From: Cohaesibacter marisflavi
Lineage (GTDB): Bacteria; Pseudomonadota; Alphaproteobacteria; Rhizobiales; Cohaesibacteraceae
DNA: 64,000 nucleotides
Direction of reading: 5' to 3'
Assembly: GCF_900115225.1 (NCBI RefSeq)
Contig: NZ_FOVR01000007.1
Span: 160,110 to 224,109 of the forward strand
Both the position numbers and the translations under genes were made by a program. Numbering within the stretch: position 1 is the first letter of the stretch; each line of letters begins with the position of its first letter. This document shows, in pieces, positions 53,692 through 63,174 of the stretch. Below the pieces are notes generated by a model. That model saw only the letters and a program-made list of their open reading frames with translations, was not told where the DNA came from and did no database searches.

Positions 53692-54393
53692 TCATTCTTC
53701 GTCGGTGGCGAAATAATCCGGATGCTCTTCACGAATGCGCGGCATGATGAGCAAGATCTCGCCCAGATGTTTGTTTATCTCGTTTGACGCTGCCGCCGGA
53801 TCATTGGATTCAATGGCGGTCAGAATGCGCTTGTGTGCAGCGAAGGCTGTGTCAATTGCGAAGGTCAGCGACAGGAAACGAACCCGGTCCATATGGGCCT
53901 TGTTATCCTTGATGAGCTGCCAGGCAAAGTCCACGCCGCAGCGGTCGCAGATCTCCTTATGGAACTGATCGTCGAGCGCATGGAACAATTCTGCATCGCG
54001 AGCGACGACGGTTTTCCTTTGTTGTTCAATAAGATCGCGCAGGGCCTCAAGATCTTCCTGCGAGAGCTTCTCGCATGCCGTGATGACGGTTTTGGTTTCC
54101 AGCGCACAGCGGATAAAGCGGGCTTGCTGGACCGACTTCTTGGAAATCAGCGAAACTGTCGTTGCGACTTGCGGGCGCATGGACAGAAAGCCGAGTTTGG
54201 ATAGACGATAAAAGGCATCGCGTACTGGTTGGCGGGAAACGCCGAGAGCCTTGGCTACATCCGCTTCCGAAATCTTGGCTCCGGGCTGAAGTTCGAGAGT
54301 CAGAATCTGCCTATGCAGTTCGTCGAAAACAGAGTCGGCGACTGATAGGCGATTTAAGGGGGACAGGACTGTGTCAATATTTGTTTTTGTCAT
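53692..54393 (-). CDS. GntR-family (FadR subfamily) regulator of hexuronate genes
   Basis: A 233-residue regulator with an N-terminal winged helix (ISEADVAKALGVSRQPVRDAFYRLSKLGFL) and a C-terminal FCD domain with helical sensor and His/Asp metal ligands (DDQFHKEICDRCG). It is divergent from uxaC, and matching palindromes lie in the shared promoter region. It probably represses the hexuronate operon until a uronate or its catabolite binds. Confidence 0.93.
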   Translation of the reverse strand: MTKTNIDTVLSPLNRLSVADSVFDELHRQILTLELQPGAKISEADVAKALGVSRQPVRDAFYRLSKLGFLSMRPQVATTVSLISKKSVQQARFIRCALETKTVITACEKLSQEDLEALRDLIEQQRKTVVARDAELFHALDDQFHKEICDRCGVDFAWQLIKDNKAHMDRVRFLSLTFAIDTAFAAHKRILTAIESNDPAAASNEINKHLGEILLIMPRIREEHPDYFATDEE

Positions 54394-54416
54394 TTTATGC
54401 TCCGTGTCCGGATATT

Positions 54417-54430
54417 ACTGGCATATCAGT
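54417..54430. promoter_or_regulatory. GntR operator 1 in the divergent promoter
   Basis: ACTGGCATATCAGT, a near-palindrome resembling UxuR/ExuR-type sites (core TGGTATACCA). Located 24 bases before the GntR start. Confidence 0.7.
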
Positions 54431-54445
54431 TTACAAGCAAGGTAA

Positions 54446-54459
54446 ACTGGTATATTAGT
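54446..54459. promoter_or_regulatory. GntR operator 2 overlapping a likely uxaC promoter
   Basis: ACTGGTATATTAGT matches operator 1 at 12 of 14 positions, and their centres are 29 bases apart. It overlaps a possible -10 element (TATATT or TATTAG) with TTTACA at 54430-54435 as -35. Binding would repress uxaC. Confidence 0.7.
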
Positions 54460-54509
54460 TGACCAGAGATTAGAGATTTCCCCTGAAGCCGACAATAGGG
54501 AGGCTCGCC

Positions 54510-55910
54510 ATGTTGGATCCAGATAGACTCTTTCCCATTGAAGATAAAACCCGTTCGATTGCCCGCTCTCTTTACGAGGGTGTGCGGTCCTTGCCGATCA
54601 TCAGCCCGCATGGGCATACGGACCCGAGCTGGTTCGCCAAGAATGAACGTTTTCCAAACCCAGCCCAATTATTCATCACCCCTGATCATTATGTGTTCAG
54701 GATGCTTTGTTCGCAGGGTGTGAAGCTTGAGGATGTCGGGGTGCCGCGCATCGATGGCGGCTGGACCGAAACCAATGGTCGAAAGATCTGGCGGATTTTT
54801 GCCAAACATGCCTATCTTTTCCGTGCGACCCCGTCGCGCATGTGGCTTGGTCATGCCTTCGAAGACGTGTTCGGGTGGACCGAATGGCTAAATGAAGAAA
54901 ATGCCGATCGCGCTTATGATCATATTGCCGAATGCCTTGAAAAACCGGAGTTTCTGCCTCGCGCCCTGTATGAGCGCTTCAATATCGAGGCTCTTGCAAC
55001 GACGGAATCGCCGCTGGATGACCTGAAATGGCATCGCGCGATCAAGGAAAGCGGCTGGAAGGGCCGCGTTGTAACCGCTTATCGTCCGGATCCTGTCGTG
55101 GATCCGCATTATAAGGGCTTTATAGAGAATATCGAGAAATTCGGCGAAATCGCCGGTGTCGACGCAACGAACTGGGAGGGCTATCTTGAAGCCCATCGCA
55201 TTCGTCGCGCATATTTCAAAGACTTCGGGGCGACATCATCTGACCATGGCCATTTGACCGCCCGCACGGAAAATCTGCCGCAAGAGGAAGCGGCTGCTTT
55301 GTTCCAGAAGGCTTTGAAAGGAGAGTGTTCAGCCGAGGAAGCTGATGCTTTCCGTGGTCACATGTTGACCGAAATGGCTCGCATGAGCCTGGAAGACGGG
55401 TTGGTGTTGCAGATACATCCAGGCAGTAACCGCAACCATTCCAATCCTGTCTTCGAGACTTTCGGGCTGGACAAGGGATTCGATATCCCGACCCGGACCG
55501 ATTATGTGCATGCGCTCAAGCCTCTGCTTGATGCAGTCGGCATGGAGAGGGATCTCAAGATCATTCTCTTCACGCTTGATGAAACGAGCTATGCACGTGA
55601 GTTGGCGCCCTTGGCTGGCGTCTATCCGGCTCTTCGCCTCGGGCCTGCATGGTGGTTCCATGACAGCCCCGAAGGGATGCGCCGGTTTAGGGAGATGACA
55701 ACAGAAACAGCCGGTTTCTACAACACCGTCGGTTTCAATGATGACACAAGAGCATTCTGCTCAATCCCGGCACGGCACGATGTGGCTCGCCGGGTGGACT
55801 GTGCATTCCTCGCCACACTGGTCGCGACTGGGCGGCTCGGTGAGGACGAGGCTACTGAGGTCGCTGCTGACCTTACCTATCGGCTTGTGAAGCAAGCCTA
55901 TCAGCTCTGA
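54510..55910 (+). CDS. uxaC: Glucuronate/galacturonate isomerase UxaC
   Basis: Converts D-glucuronate to fructuronate and D-galacturonate to tagaturonate. The 466 residues start LDPDRLFPIEDKTRSIARSLYE and include the metal-binding ISPHGHTDPSWF motif and LVLQIHPGSNRNHSN. GGGAGG precedes the ATG at 54510. First gene of the hexuronate operon. Confidence 0.97.
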   Translation: MLDPDRLFPIEDKTRSIARSLYEGVRSLPIISPHGHTDPSWFAKNERFPNPAQLFITPDHYVFRMLCSQGVKLEDVGVPRIDGGWTETNGRKIWRIFAKHAYLFRATPSRMWLGHAFEDVFGWTEWLNEENADRAYDHIAECLEKPEFLPRALYERFNIEALATTESPLDDLKWHRAIKESGWKGRVVTAYRPDPVVDPHYKGFIENIEKFGEIAGVDATNWEGYLEAHRIRRAYFKDFGATSSDHGHLTARTENLPQEEAAALFQKALKGECSAEEADAFRGHMLTEMARMSLEDGLVLQIHPGSNRNHSNPVFETFGLDKGFDIPTRTDYVHALKPLLDAVGMERDLKIILFTLDETSYARELAPLAGVYPALRLGPAWWFHDSPEGMRRFREMTTETAGFYNTVGFNDDTRAFCSIPARHDVARRVDCAFLATLVATGRLGEDEATEVAADLTYRLVKQAYQL

Positions 55911-55939
55911 ATTGAGCTACTTCATGGAGGAACAAACTA

Positions 55940-56914
55940 ATGCTTAAGACTTTGACCACTGCACTGGTTGCCAGCGTTGCAATGATCGCAACTGCATCTG
56001 CCTGTGAAATTACCCTCAAGTCTTCCGATACCCATCCTGATGGATATCCGACTGTTGAGGCCGTAAAATACATGGGCGAATTGCTCAAAGAGCGTACTGA
56101 CGGCCGCATCTGTGTTGAAGTTTTCCATTCTGCTCAGCTGGGGGAGGAAAAAGATTCAATTGAGCAGACCAAATTCGGTGTGATTGATCTGAACCGCGTA
56201 TCAACCGGTCCTTTCAACAACATCGTTGAAGAAACCAAAGTGGTTTCCCTGCCTTATATCTTCAAGAGCGTCGATCACATGCACCGCGTTGTTGATGGCC
56301 CGATTGGCGAAGACATCCTGAAAGGCTTTGAATCTGAGGGTTTTATTGGTCTGACCTATTATGATGGCGGCGCGCGCAGCTTCTATAACAGCGTCAAGCC
56401 GATCAAGAGCATTGATGATCTCAAAGGTATGAAGATCCGCGTCATGCAGTCCGATATCTTCGTCGACATGATGTCTGCTCTGGGTGCCAACGCAACACCT
56501 CTGGCTTATGGTGAAGTTTACTCTTCCATCCAGACCGGCGTGATTGACGGTGCTGAAAATAACTGGCCTTCCTTTGAATCTTCAGGCCATTTCGAAGTGG
56601 CTCCGAACTATACCCTCGATCAGCACCTGATCGTGCCGGAAGTTCTGGTGATGTCCAAGATCTCCTGGGACAAACTGAGCCCTGAAGATCAGGCTCTGGT
56701 GAAACAGGCTGCCAAAGACTCTACGCCGAAAATGCGTGAGCTCTGGGCTGCTCGTGAGAAGGTTTCCGAGGAAAAAGTTCGTGAAGCTGGCGTGAATGTC
56801 ATTACCGAAATCGACAAACAGCCATTCATGGATGCCATGGATTCTGTTTACGAAAAACATGTCACCTCTGACAAACTCAAAGACCTCGTAAAACGCATTC
56901 GCGCAACCGACTAA
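55940..56914 (+). CDS. dctP: TRAP transporter substrate-binding protein DctP
   Basis: Periplasmic binding protein of 324 residues with a signal peptide ([17 protein letters not shown]). DctP features are [20 protein letters not shown], the ligand-contact Arg in [20 protein letters not shown], and [20 protein letters not shown]. By position it should bind hexuronates, the usual ligand of its UxaC-linked relatives. Confidence 0.95.
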   Translation: MLKTLTTALVASVAMIATASACEITLKSSDTHPDGYPTVEAVKYMGELLKERTDGRICVEVFHSAQLGEEKDSIEQTKFGVIDLNRVSTGPFNNIVEETKVVSLPYIFKSVDHMHRVVDGPIGEDILKGFESEGFIGLTYYDGGARSFYNSVKPIKSIDDLKGMKIRVMQSDIFVDMMSALGANATPLAYGEVYSSIQTGVIDGAENNWPSFESSGHFEVAPNYTLDQHLIVPEVLVMSKISWDKLSPEDQALVKQAAKDSTPKMRELWAAREKVSEEKVREAGVNVITEIDKQPFMDAMDSVYEKHVTSDKLKDLVKRIRATD

Positions 56915-56926
56915 CTCTTGATGACG

Positions 56927-56951
56927 GCTCATGGCGCTTTGCGCCATGAGC
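56927..56951 (+). other. Intercistronic hairpin between dctP and dctQ
   Basis: An 11-bp perfect stem (56927-56937 with 56941-56951) with a TTT loop and no U-run. It begins 13 bases after the dctP stop and precedes the dctQ ribosome site, as in the tct and ABC operons here. Confidence 0.65.
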
Positions 56952-56969
56952 TGTTTCGCGGAGAATAAA

Positions 56970-57491
56970 GTGCAAAATCAACTTAAAACAATAGCCAGCA
57001 TAATGGGCAGCTTGTCCACTGGAGCACTTTGGTTGGCGAGCCTGGGTCTGGTCATGATGACCGCCTTTACTGCTGCTCAGGTTTTCGTGCGCTACGTGCT
57101 GAATGATTCCATCGTCTGGAGCGAGCCGGTGTCCATCGTGTTGATGGCGTGGTTCATCTTTCTTGGTGCGGCGGTTGGTATTCGCGAGGGTAATCACCTC
57201 AGTTTTGACGTGCTGCTTATTTTTGTCCCCGACAAGGTTAAAACCGTTTTCTTCACGCTCTCCGATCTTGTTGTGATCGGGTTTGGTGCCGGTATGGTCT
57301 GGTATGGTGGAGAATTGATGAACTCTGGCTGGCATATCAAGATTCCGACGCTGGGCTTGCCTCGTGCGATCGATTACATGCCGCTTGTTGTTGGCGGTTT
57401 TCTGGTGGTCCTTTTCTCGCTAGAGCGCCTTGCGCGCCGCGCTGCCGGTCTTCCGACTGCTCGCTTCGGCGAAACGGAAATTGAGGAGTAG
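56970..57491 (+). CDS. dctQ: TRAP transporter small permease DctQ
   Basis: About 174 residues with four hydrophobic segments (about 10-35, 50-70, 90-110 and 130-150) and the DctQ markers AAQVFVRYVLNDSIVWSEP and FLGAAVGIREGNHLSFD. The GTG at 56970 follows GGAG by eight bases; the ATG at 56931 lies inside the hairpin and is rejected. dctM starts four bases after the stop. Confidence 0.93.
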   Translation: MQNQLKTIASIMGSLSTGALWLASLGLVMMTAFTAAQVFVRYVLNDSIVWSEPVSIVLMAWFIFLGAAVGIREGNHLSFDVLLIFVPDKVKTVFFTLSDLVVIGFGAGMVWYGGELMNSGWHIKIPTLGLPRAIDYMPLVVGGFLVVLFSLERLARRAAGLPTARFGETEIEE

Positions 57492-57495
57492 TTGG

Positions 57496-58776
57496 ATGGA
57501 AACCTGGATTCTTTTCGGCTCTTTCGTGGTGTTGCTGCTTATCGGCACGCCCGTTGCTTTTTGTCTTGGTGTCGCATCCTTTGCGACCATTATCTATCTC
57601 GGCATTCCCCCCGTCGTGGTTTTTCAGCGTTTGACTGCCGGTGTCTCCGTGCTCGCGCTGATGGCAATTCCCTTCTTTATCTTTGCCGGTGAAATCATGG
57701 TGCGCGGCGATATTGCGCGAAGGCTGGTCGATTTGGCTGGCGGCATGGTGGGGCACATACGCGGCGGTCTTGGTCAGGTGAATATTCTGGCGTCCGTGAT
57801 GTTTGGTGGTATCTCCGGGTCAGCTGCAGCTGATGCGACCGCGATTGGCGGCATCATGGTGCCACAGATGAAGAAACGCGGCTATGACGTCTCTTACGGT
57901 GTGAATGTGACCGTGCTTGCGGCTTTGATCGCTCTGATGTTGCCGCCGTCCCATAACCTCATCATCTATTCCATTTCCGCTGGTGGCAAATTGTCCATCG
58001 CAGACCTGTTTACCGCAGGCATTCTGCCTGGTTTGCTCTTGGCACTTGGTTTGATGATCACAGCCTATTTTGTGGCCAAGAAAAAGGGTTACCCGACCGA
58101 GGCATTTGCCGGTTGGGGCGCACTTGGTCGCATGTTCATCAATGCCTTCCCGGGCATTCTGCTGATTGCAATCATCTTCGGTGGCGTCCGCTCCGGTATC
58201 TTCACTGCCTCGGAAAGTTCGTGCATCGCTGCGGTTTATGCTGTGCTGGTCACCGTGTTTGCCTATCGCACCATGGGCTTCAGGGAGTTTGTTGAAACCT
58301 GCAAATCTGCCGTGCGTACCACGGCAATGGTGCTGCTGGTGATTGGCTGTGCTGCATCGTTTGGCTGGCTGCTCGCCTATCTACGCATTCCTGCCCATTT
58401 GGTTGAAACCCTCAAGCATATCTCTGACAACCCGCTTGTCATTCTGCTGCTGATCAACCTGCTGCTGTTGATGCTGGGTACCTTCATGGACATGTCGCCG
58501 CTGATCGTCATCACCACGCCGATCTTCCTTCCGGTTGCCACTGCCTTTGGTGTCGATCCGATCCATTTCGGCGTGATCCTGATCCTTAACCTTGGTATCG
58601 GCCTGTGTACACCTCCGGTTGGTACGGTTCTGTTTGTCGGCTGTGCGGTGGGCAAGATCCCTGTCTGGGAAGTCATTCGCACCATCTGGCCATTCTATGG
58701 CGCAGCCTTTGGCGTGTTGATGCTGGTGACCTATGTCCCGTTCCTTTCTCTCTGGCTACCAAGCCTGTTCCACTAG
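57496..58776 (+). CDS. dctM: TRAP transporter large permease DctM
   Basis: About 426 residues of the DctM family with some 12 hydrophobic segments. Markers: ILFGSFVVLLLIGTPVAFCLG, VMFGGISGSAAADATAIGGIM and a late NLGIGLCTPPVGTVLFVG. The ATG at 57496 has GAGGAG upstream. Together with DctP and DctQ it makes a sodium-driven importer. Confidence 0.95.
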   Translation: METWILFGSFVVLLLIGTPVAFCLGVASFATIIYLGIPPVVVFQRLTAGVSVLALMAIPFFIFAGEIMVRGDIARRLVDLAGGMVGHIRGGLGQVNILASVMFGGISGSAAADATAIGGIMVPQMKKRGYDVSYGVNVTVLAALIALMLPPSHNLIIYSISAGGKLSIADLFTAGILPGLLLALGLMITAYFVAKKKGYPTEAFAGWGALGRMFINAFPGILLIAIIFGGVRSGIFTASESSCIAAVYAVLVTVFAYRTMGFREFVETCKSAVRTTAMVLLVIGCAASFGWLLAYLRIPAHLVETLKHISDNPLVILLLINLLLLMLGTFMDMSPLIVITTPIFLPVATAFGVDPIHFGVILILNLGIGLCTPPVGTVLFVGCAVGKIPVWEVIRTIWPFYGAAFGVLMLVTYVPFLSLWLPSLFH

Positions 58777-58785
58777 GAGAGCAAA

Positions 58786-59103
58786 ATGTATGTAAAGTCA
58801 TTTCCCGTTGTTGGTGAAGATACCGCGACCCCGAGACAGGTGCTTGCGGATAGTCCTGAACTGATGGTGGTGGCTTTCCAATTCAAAGAGGTGGGCGCAG
58901 AAGGTGCCCTCCACAACCATCCCCATGTCCAGTCCACCTTTGTGAAAGAGGGACGGTTCCGTTTCACAATTGGTGAGGACAGCTTTGAAGTCGGGCCTGG
59001 TGACAGCTTTGTCATCCCTTCTGATGCGACGCACGGGTGTGTTTGCCTTGAGCCGGGCACGCTCATCGACTGTTTCACCCCGCGCCGGGACGACTTTCTC
59101 TGA
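58786..59103 (+). CDS. kdgF: KdgF-like cupin, unsaturated uronate linearising enzyme
   Basis: A 105-residue single cupin. The metal-binding HNHPHVQSTFV segment and a second cupin motif (GPGDSFVIPSDATHGC) are present. KdgF opens 4,5-unsaturated uronates to 5-keto-4-deoxyuronate, the substrate of KduI, whose gene follows after about 116 bases. Implies use of pectin, alginate or ulvan lyase products. Confidence 0.85.
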   Translation: MYVKSFPVVGEDTATPRQVLADSPELMVVAFQFKEVGAEGALHNHPHVQSTFVKEGRFRFTIGEDSFEVGPGDSFVIPSDATHGCVCLEPGTLIDCFTPRRDDFL

Positions 59104-59219
59104 CCGAGATCGCTTCTCCAGCATGCTTTTTATGACCTGGTTTGCCGGAGAGGCTTCCCTTTGAACGACCGGGCTTTGCGCTCTTGCGGTGCCTTGCCCA
59201 GACAACAAGGAATAGTTTG

Positions 59220-60044
59220 ATGCTTACAGTGAAAACCGTTCATGCCGTCAATGCAGACCATGCAAAGGGTATGGACACTCAGGCTCTAAGAGACAATTTT
59301 CTGTCTGAAGGGCTTTTCTCCGAAGGCGAAATCCGCCTCACCTATACCCATTATGATCGTATGATCGTAGGGGGCGCTGTGCCCAATGGTGGGTCTTTGC
59401 TGCTCGATGAGGTCAAGGAATGCGGCACGCCGAGCATTTTGGATCGCCGCGAAATGGGCATCGTCAATATCGGGGATAGCGGCAGTGTTTCCTGCGCAGG
59501 CGTCGACTACAGCCTGGATCATGGTGACGTTCTCTATCTGCCCAAAGGGGCAGGCGCGGTGACCTTTGCCGGTCAGGGCCGTTTCTACATCACCTCCGCT
59601 CCGGCGCACAAAGAGCTGGAAGCCAAACTGATCAAGATCGAGGATGCCAAGAGCGTGCATATGGGGGCACCGGAAACCTCCAACGAGCGCACGATCTATC
59701 AGTTCATCCATCCGCTGGTCATGGAATCCTGTCAGCTGATTCTTGGTTACACCAAGCTGCATCAGGGCTCCGTCTGGAACACCATGCCAGCCCACGTGCA
59801 TGATCGTCGCATGGAAGCCTATTGCTATTTCGGCATGGAAGAGAGCACCCGCGTGATGCATTTCATGGGTGAACCCAATGAAACGCGTCACATGGTTCTG
59901 AAGAATGAAGATGTGGTTGTGTCTCCGCCATGGTCCATTCACGCCGGTGCGGGCGTTGGCAGCTATACCTTCATCTGGGCGATGGCTGGAGACAATGTCG
60001 ATTATACCGACATGGATTTCATTGCTATGGAAGATCTGCGCTAG
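59220..60044 (+). CDS. kduI: 5-dehydro-4-deoxy-D-glucuronate isomerase KduI
   Basis: Cupin-type isomerase of 274 residues that converts 5-keto-4-deoxyuronate to 2,5-diketo-3-deoxygluconate. Family markers: ENFLSEGLF-like LRDNFLSEGLF, EVKECGTPSILDRREMG-like segment, and the metal site MPAHVHDRRMEAYCYF. AAGGAA precedes the ATG at 59220; the longer frame from 59142 is not supported. Confidence 0.95.
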   Translation: MLTVKTVHAVNADHAKGMDTQALRDNFLSEGLFSEGEIRLTYTHYDRMIVGGAVPNGGSLLLDEVKECGTPSILDRREMGIVNIGDSGSVSCAGVDYSLDHGDVLYLPKGAGAVTFAGQGRFYITSAPAHKELEAKLIKIEDAKSVHMGAPETSNERTIYQFIHPLVMESCQLILGYTKLHQGSVWNTMPAHVHDRRMEAYCYFGMEESTRVMHFMGEPNETRHMVLKNEDVVVSPPWSIHAGAGVGSYTFIWAMAGDNVDYTDMDFIAMEDLR

Positions 60045-60399
60045 AGCGCTGGACTGTTCAAGAAATGGAGTTGGCCGGTGCGCTGGCCAGCGCCATGCAA
60101 ATGAAAAGACAGCCATTTGGGTGAAAGCATGCGGCAGGCCTTTCATTTGTGTAGATCTTTCCCGCCGGAATGGGGCAGATGGTAAGCATGTTGTGCCATT
60201 TGGTTTGGAAACGACAATTCCATCAATAGGTTATGGCGCTGGTTTGTTTGCCAACAGGGTGGTGCCGATACTGTAATCGAGAGTGTTTTAAGCACGCGTT
60301 CTTGTCCCCTTGGTGGCGACAGGGAGCGTTTGGTGCGCTCTTTCAATCCTTCAAGCCGCCTGATGGCGGCCGTGGCCTTGGTTAAGTCAGGAACTTGAA
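60045..60399. other. Intergenic region between kduI and uxuA
   Basis: About 355 bases with no credible ORF. It contains an inverted repeat TGGAA-N7-TTCCA at 60206-60222 and a small hairpin GCCGCC-TGAT-GGCGGC at 60355-60370, 29 bases before uxuA. A separate promoter or regulatory site for uxuA-uxaA-uxaB may lie here. Confidence 0.4.
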
Positions 60400-61584
60400 A
60401 TGAAAGAAGGTTGGCGCTGGTATGGCTCGTTTGATCGCATCTCCTTGTCCGAGATTGCGCAAACTGGAGCCACAGATATCGTATCTGCCCTCTATGAAGT
60501 CCCTTATGGCGAAGTCTGGCCGCGGGAAAGCATCGTTAAGATGCGCAAGAGCATCGAGCTGGCCGGATTTCGCTGGCCGGTGGTGGAAAGCTTGCCGATC
60601 CATGAGCGGATCAAGAAAGGAGAGGGGGACCTCTCTCAACTTTTTGCCAACTATCGCCAGTCGATGGCCAATCTGGCCGCCGAGGGTGTGAAGGTCATCT
60701 GTTATAATTTCATGCCCCTTCTGGACTGGACGCGCACCGACCTTAAGGCGCCTGTCGATGGGGGCGGAAGCTGTTTGCGCTTTGATGCGGCACGCATGGC
60801 CGCGCTCGAGGTCTATATGCTTGAGCGCGAAGGCGCCGAAACAGACTATTGCGAAGATGCGTTGGAGCGCGGGCGTGTCTGGTTTTCCTTGTCTGATGAG
60901 AGCAAGCGGGAGCGTCTGATGACGTCCGTCATGGCCGGTTTGCCCGGGGCTTATGATCGCTACACCATCAAGCAGCTCAAGGAAGCCTTGAAAGGCTATG
61001 CGGGTATCGATCGGGATGGCCTGAGGGCCAATTACAAGCGTTTTCTTGATGAAATCATTCCTGCGGCCGAGGATCTCGGTCTCAGTTTCGCCGTGCATCC
61101 GGATGACCCGCCCCGGGATATTCTGGGCTTGCCGCGCATTGTTTCCACTCAAGAGGACATTGCATGGGTTCTCTCCGCGCATGAAAGCCGGGCCAATGGC
61201 CTGACGCTCTGCTCGGGATCTCTTGGCGCGCATCCGGATAATGATGTTCCGGCCATTGCAAAGCGCTTTGCCGACAAGATCCATTTTGCCCATTTGCGCA
61301 ATGTCAGAAAATTTGCCGACGGCTCCTTTGAGGAAGCCACACATCTGGGAGGCGACACCGACTTGGCTCTGCTTGTTGCACATCTCCTTGATGAAGAAAA
61401 TCGGCGCCAGGAAGAAGGCAGAGCCGATGCCGATATCGTTTTCCGGCCAGATCACGGACACGAGCTGCTTGATGATCATCATCGGGACACGCATCCGGGC
61501 TATCCCCTGATAGGGCGCATGCGTGGCTTGGCTGAACTCCGGGGCCTGATGGCCGGTATAATTCATGAAAGGGCTTCTGCATGA
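60400..61584 (+). CDS. uxuA: Mannonate dehydratase UxuA
   Basis: Dehydrates D-mannonate to 2-keto-3-deoxygluconate. The 394 residues show the typical start WRWYGSFDRISLSEIAQTGA and the metal-site segments VICYNFMPLLDWTRTDL, AVHPDDPPRDILGLPRI and IHFAHLRNV. Its stop overlaps the uxaA start (ATGA), so the two branches are co-translated. Confidence 0.96.
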   Translation: MKEGWRWYGSFDRISLSEIAQTGATDIVSALYEVPYGEVWPRESIVKMRKSIELAGFRWPVVESLPIHERIKKGEGDLSQLFANYRQSMANLAAEGVKVICYNFMPLLDWTRTDLKAPVDGGGSCLRFDAARMAALEVYMLEREGAETDYCEDALERGRVWFSLSDESKRERLMTSVMAGLPGAYDRYTIKQLKEALKGYAGIDRDGLRANYKRFLDEIIPAAEDLGLSFAVHPDDPPRDILGLPRIVSTQEDIAWVLSAHESRANGLTLCSGSLGAHPDNDVPAIAKRFADKIHFAHLRNVRKFADGSFEEATHLGGDTDLALLVAHLLDEENRRQEEGRADADIVFRPDHGHELLDDHHRDTHPGYPLIGRMRGLAELRGLMAGIIHERASA

Positions 61585-63116
61585 GTAAATCAGCACCCAT
61601 TATTCTCAATCCGGCGGATACGATTGCGATCCTTCCGGCTGGCGCAAAGGCTGGCGATGATCCGCTGGGTCTTGGTGCGCCGCTGGCGAGCAATGTTTTC
61701 CCCGGGCATAAACTTGCGCGCAAGGATCACAAGAAGGGCGAAGAGATTATCAAGTTTGGCGAGGTCATTGGCCGCGCAACGCAGGATATCGCAGCCGGTG
61801 ACCATGTGCATTCCCACAATCTTGCCTTTTCCGATCATGGGCAGGACTATCAGGTCGGGCTGGATCTGGAAAAGGCCAAGGCTGCCATACCGACCATGGA
61901 GCCGCGCACCTTTATGGGCTATCGCCGCAAGAATGGCGAAGTGGGAACACGCAATTTCCTCGCCTTGCTGGCAACGGTGAACTGCTCGGCCACGGTTATC
62001 AAACATGCCACACAGGAGCTGATTGCTTCGGGCATTCTCGATGAATATGAGAATGTTGACGGCATTGTCGGGCTGACCCACAGTACCGGATGTGGCATGA
62101 GTGGCACAAAGAGCATGGAGGTGCTCGAACGTGTGCTTTGGGGCTATGCGACCCATCCCAATGTGGGCGCCACCGTGTTCGTGGGGCTTGGCTGCGAAAT
62201 GATGGAAATGGCGCGTATGAAATCGCGCTTTGATGCCGACAATGGCGAAGTGATGGAACAGTTCCATAGCCTTGCCATTCAGGAAGTGGGCGGTACCCGC
62301 AAGACCATCGAAGCCATCAAGGCCAAGGTGCGTGAGCTGTTGCCTGCGGTGAATAAGGTCAAACGTGAGCCATGCCCGGCTTCCGAGTTGAAGATTGCGT
62401 TGCAGTGTGGCGGCTCTGATGGTTTTTCCGGCATCACCGCCAACCCGGCTCTGGGCAAAACCGCCGACATGCTGGCTGGCTTGGGGGCTACGGCCATTCT
62501 TTCTGAAACGCCGGAAATCTATGGTGCCGAGCAGCTTCTTCTGCGTCGGGCCGAGAGCAAGGAAATTGCCGACAAACTGATTAATCAGATCAAATGGTGG
62601 GAACATTATGTCGATGTCAATGATGGCAGTCTCGACAATAACCCGAGCCCGGGCAACAAGGCTGGCGGATTGACCACCATTCTGGAAAAATCCCTCGGTG
62701 CGACAGCCAAGTCCGGCTCAACGCCGCTGACCGCCGTTTATGATTATGCCGAGAAGATGACCAAGCCGGGCTTCGTCTATATGGATACGCCGGGCTATGA
62801 CCCGGCCTGTGCAACCGGTCAGATTGCCGGTGGTGCGCATATGGTGGTCTTCACCACCGGTCGCGGTTCTGCCTTCGGTTCCAAACCGGCTCCGACCATC
62901 AAGGTTGCCACCAACGACCATCTGTTCGAAAGCATGCCGGATGACATGGATGTCAACTGTGGTGATGTCCTCTCAAAAGGCGTGTCTCTGGAAGAGAAGG
63001 GCGCGGAAATGCTCGACTATATCATCGCGGTGGCGTCAGGCGAGAAAACAAAATCCGAGCGTCTGGGGCTGGGTGAATATGAATTTGTACCATGGCAAAT
63101 CGGGGCGATGATGTAA
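61581..63116 (+). CDS. uxaA: Altronate dehydratase UxaA
   Basis: Full-length enzyme of 511 residues that dehydrates D-altronate to 2-keto-3-deoxygluconate. An N-terminal SAF-like domain (about 1-90) and the dehydratase core (GYRRKNGEVGTRNFLALLATV, HSTGCGMSG, KIALQCGGSDGFSGITANPA) are both present, so this is not the split form. Coupled to uxuA and followed by uxaB after 58 bases. Confidence 0.96.
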   Translation: MSKSAPIILNPADTIAILPAGAKAGDDPLGLGAPLASNVFPGHKLARKDHKKGEEIIKFGEVIGRATQDIAAGDHVHSHNLAFSDHGQDYQVGLDLEKAKAAIPTMEPRTFMGYRRKNGEVGTRNFLALLATVNCSATVIKHATQELIASGILDEYENVDGIVGLTHSTGCGMSGTKSMEVLERVLWGYATHPNVGATVFVGLGCEMMEMARMKSRFDADNGEVMEQFHSLAIQEVGGTRKTIEAIKAKVRELLPAVNKVKREPCPASELKIALQCGGSDGFSGITANPALGKTADMLAGLGATAILSETPEIYGAEQLLLRRAESKEIADKLINQIKWWEHYVDVNDGSLDNNPSPGNKAGGLTTILEKSLGATAKSGSTPLTAVYDYAEKMTKPGFVYMDTPGYDPACATGQIAGGAHMVVFTTGRGSAFGSKPAPTIKVATNDHLFESMPDDMDVNCGDVLSKGVSLEEKGAEMLDYIIAVASGEKTKSERLGLGEYEFVPWQIGAMM

Positions 63117-63174
63117 GGCATCTGCTCTCCACCCCATGGATACAGAATAAAGATTATGAAAAGGAAAGACTTCA

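Noticed and set aside
60382..61596. 404-residue ORF antisense to uxuA
   Set aside because: Shadow of a conserved dehydratase gene with no own signals.
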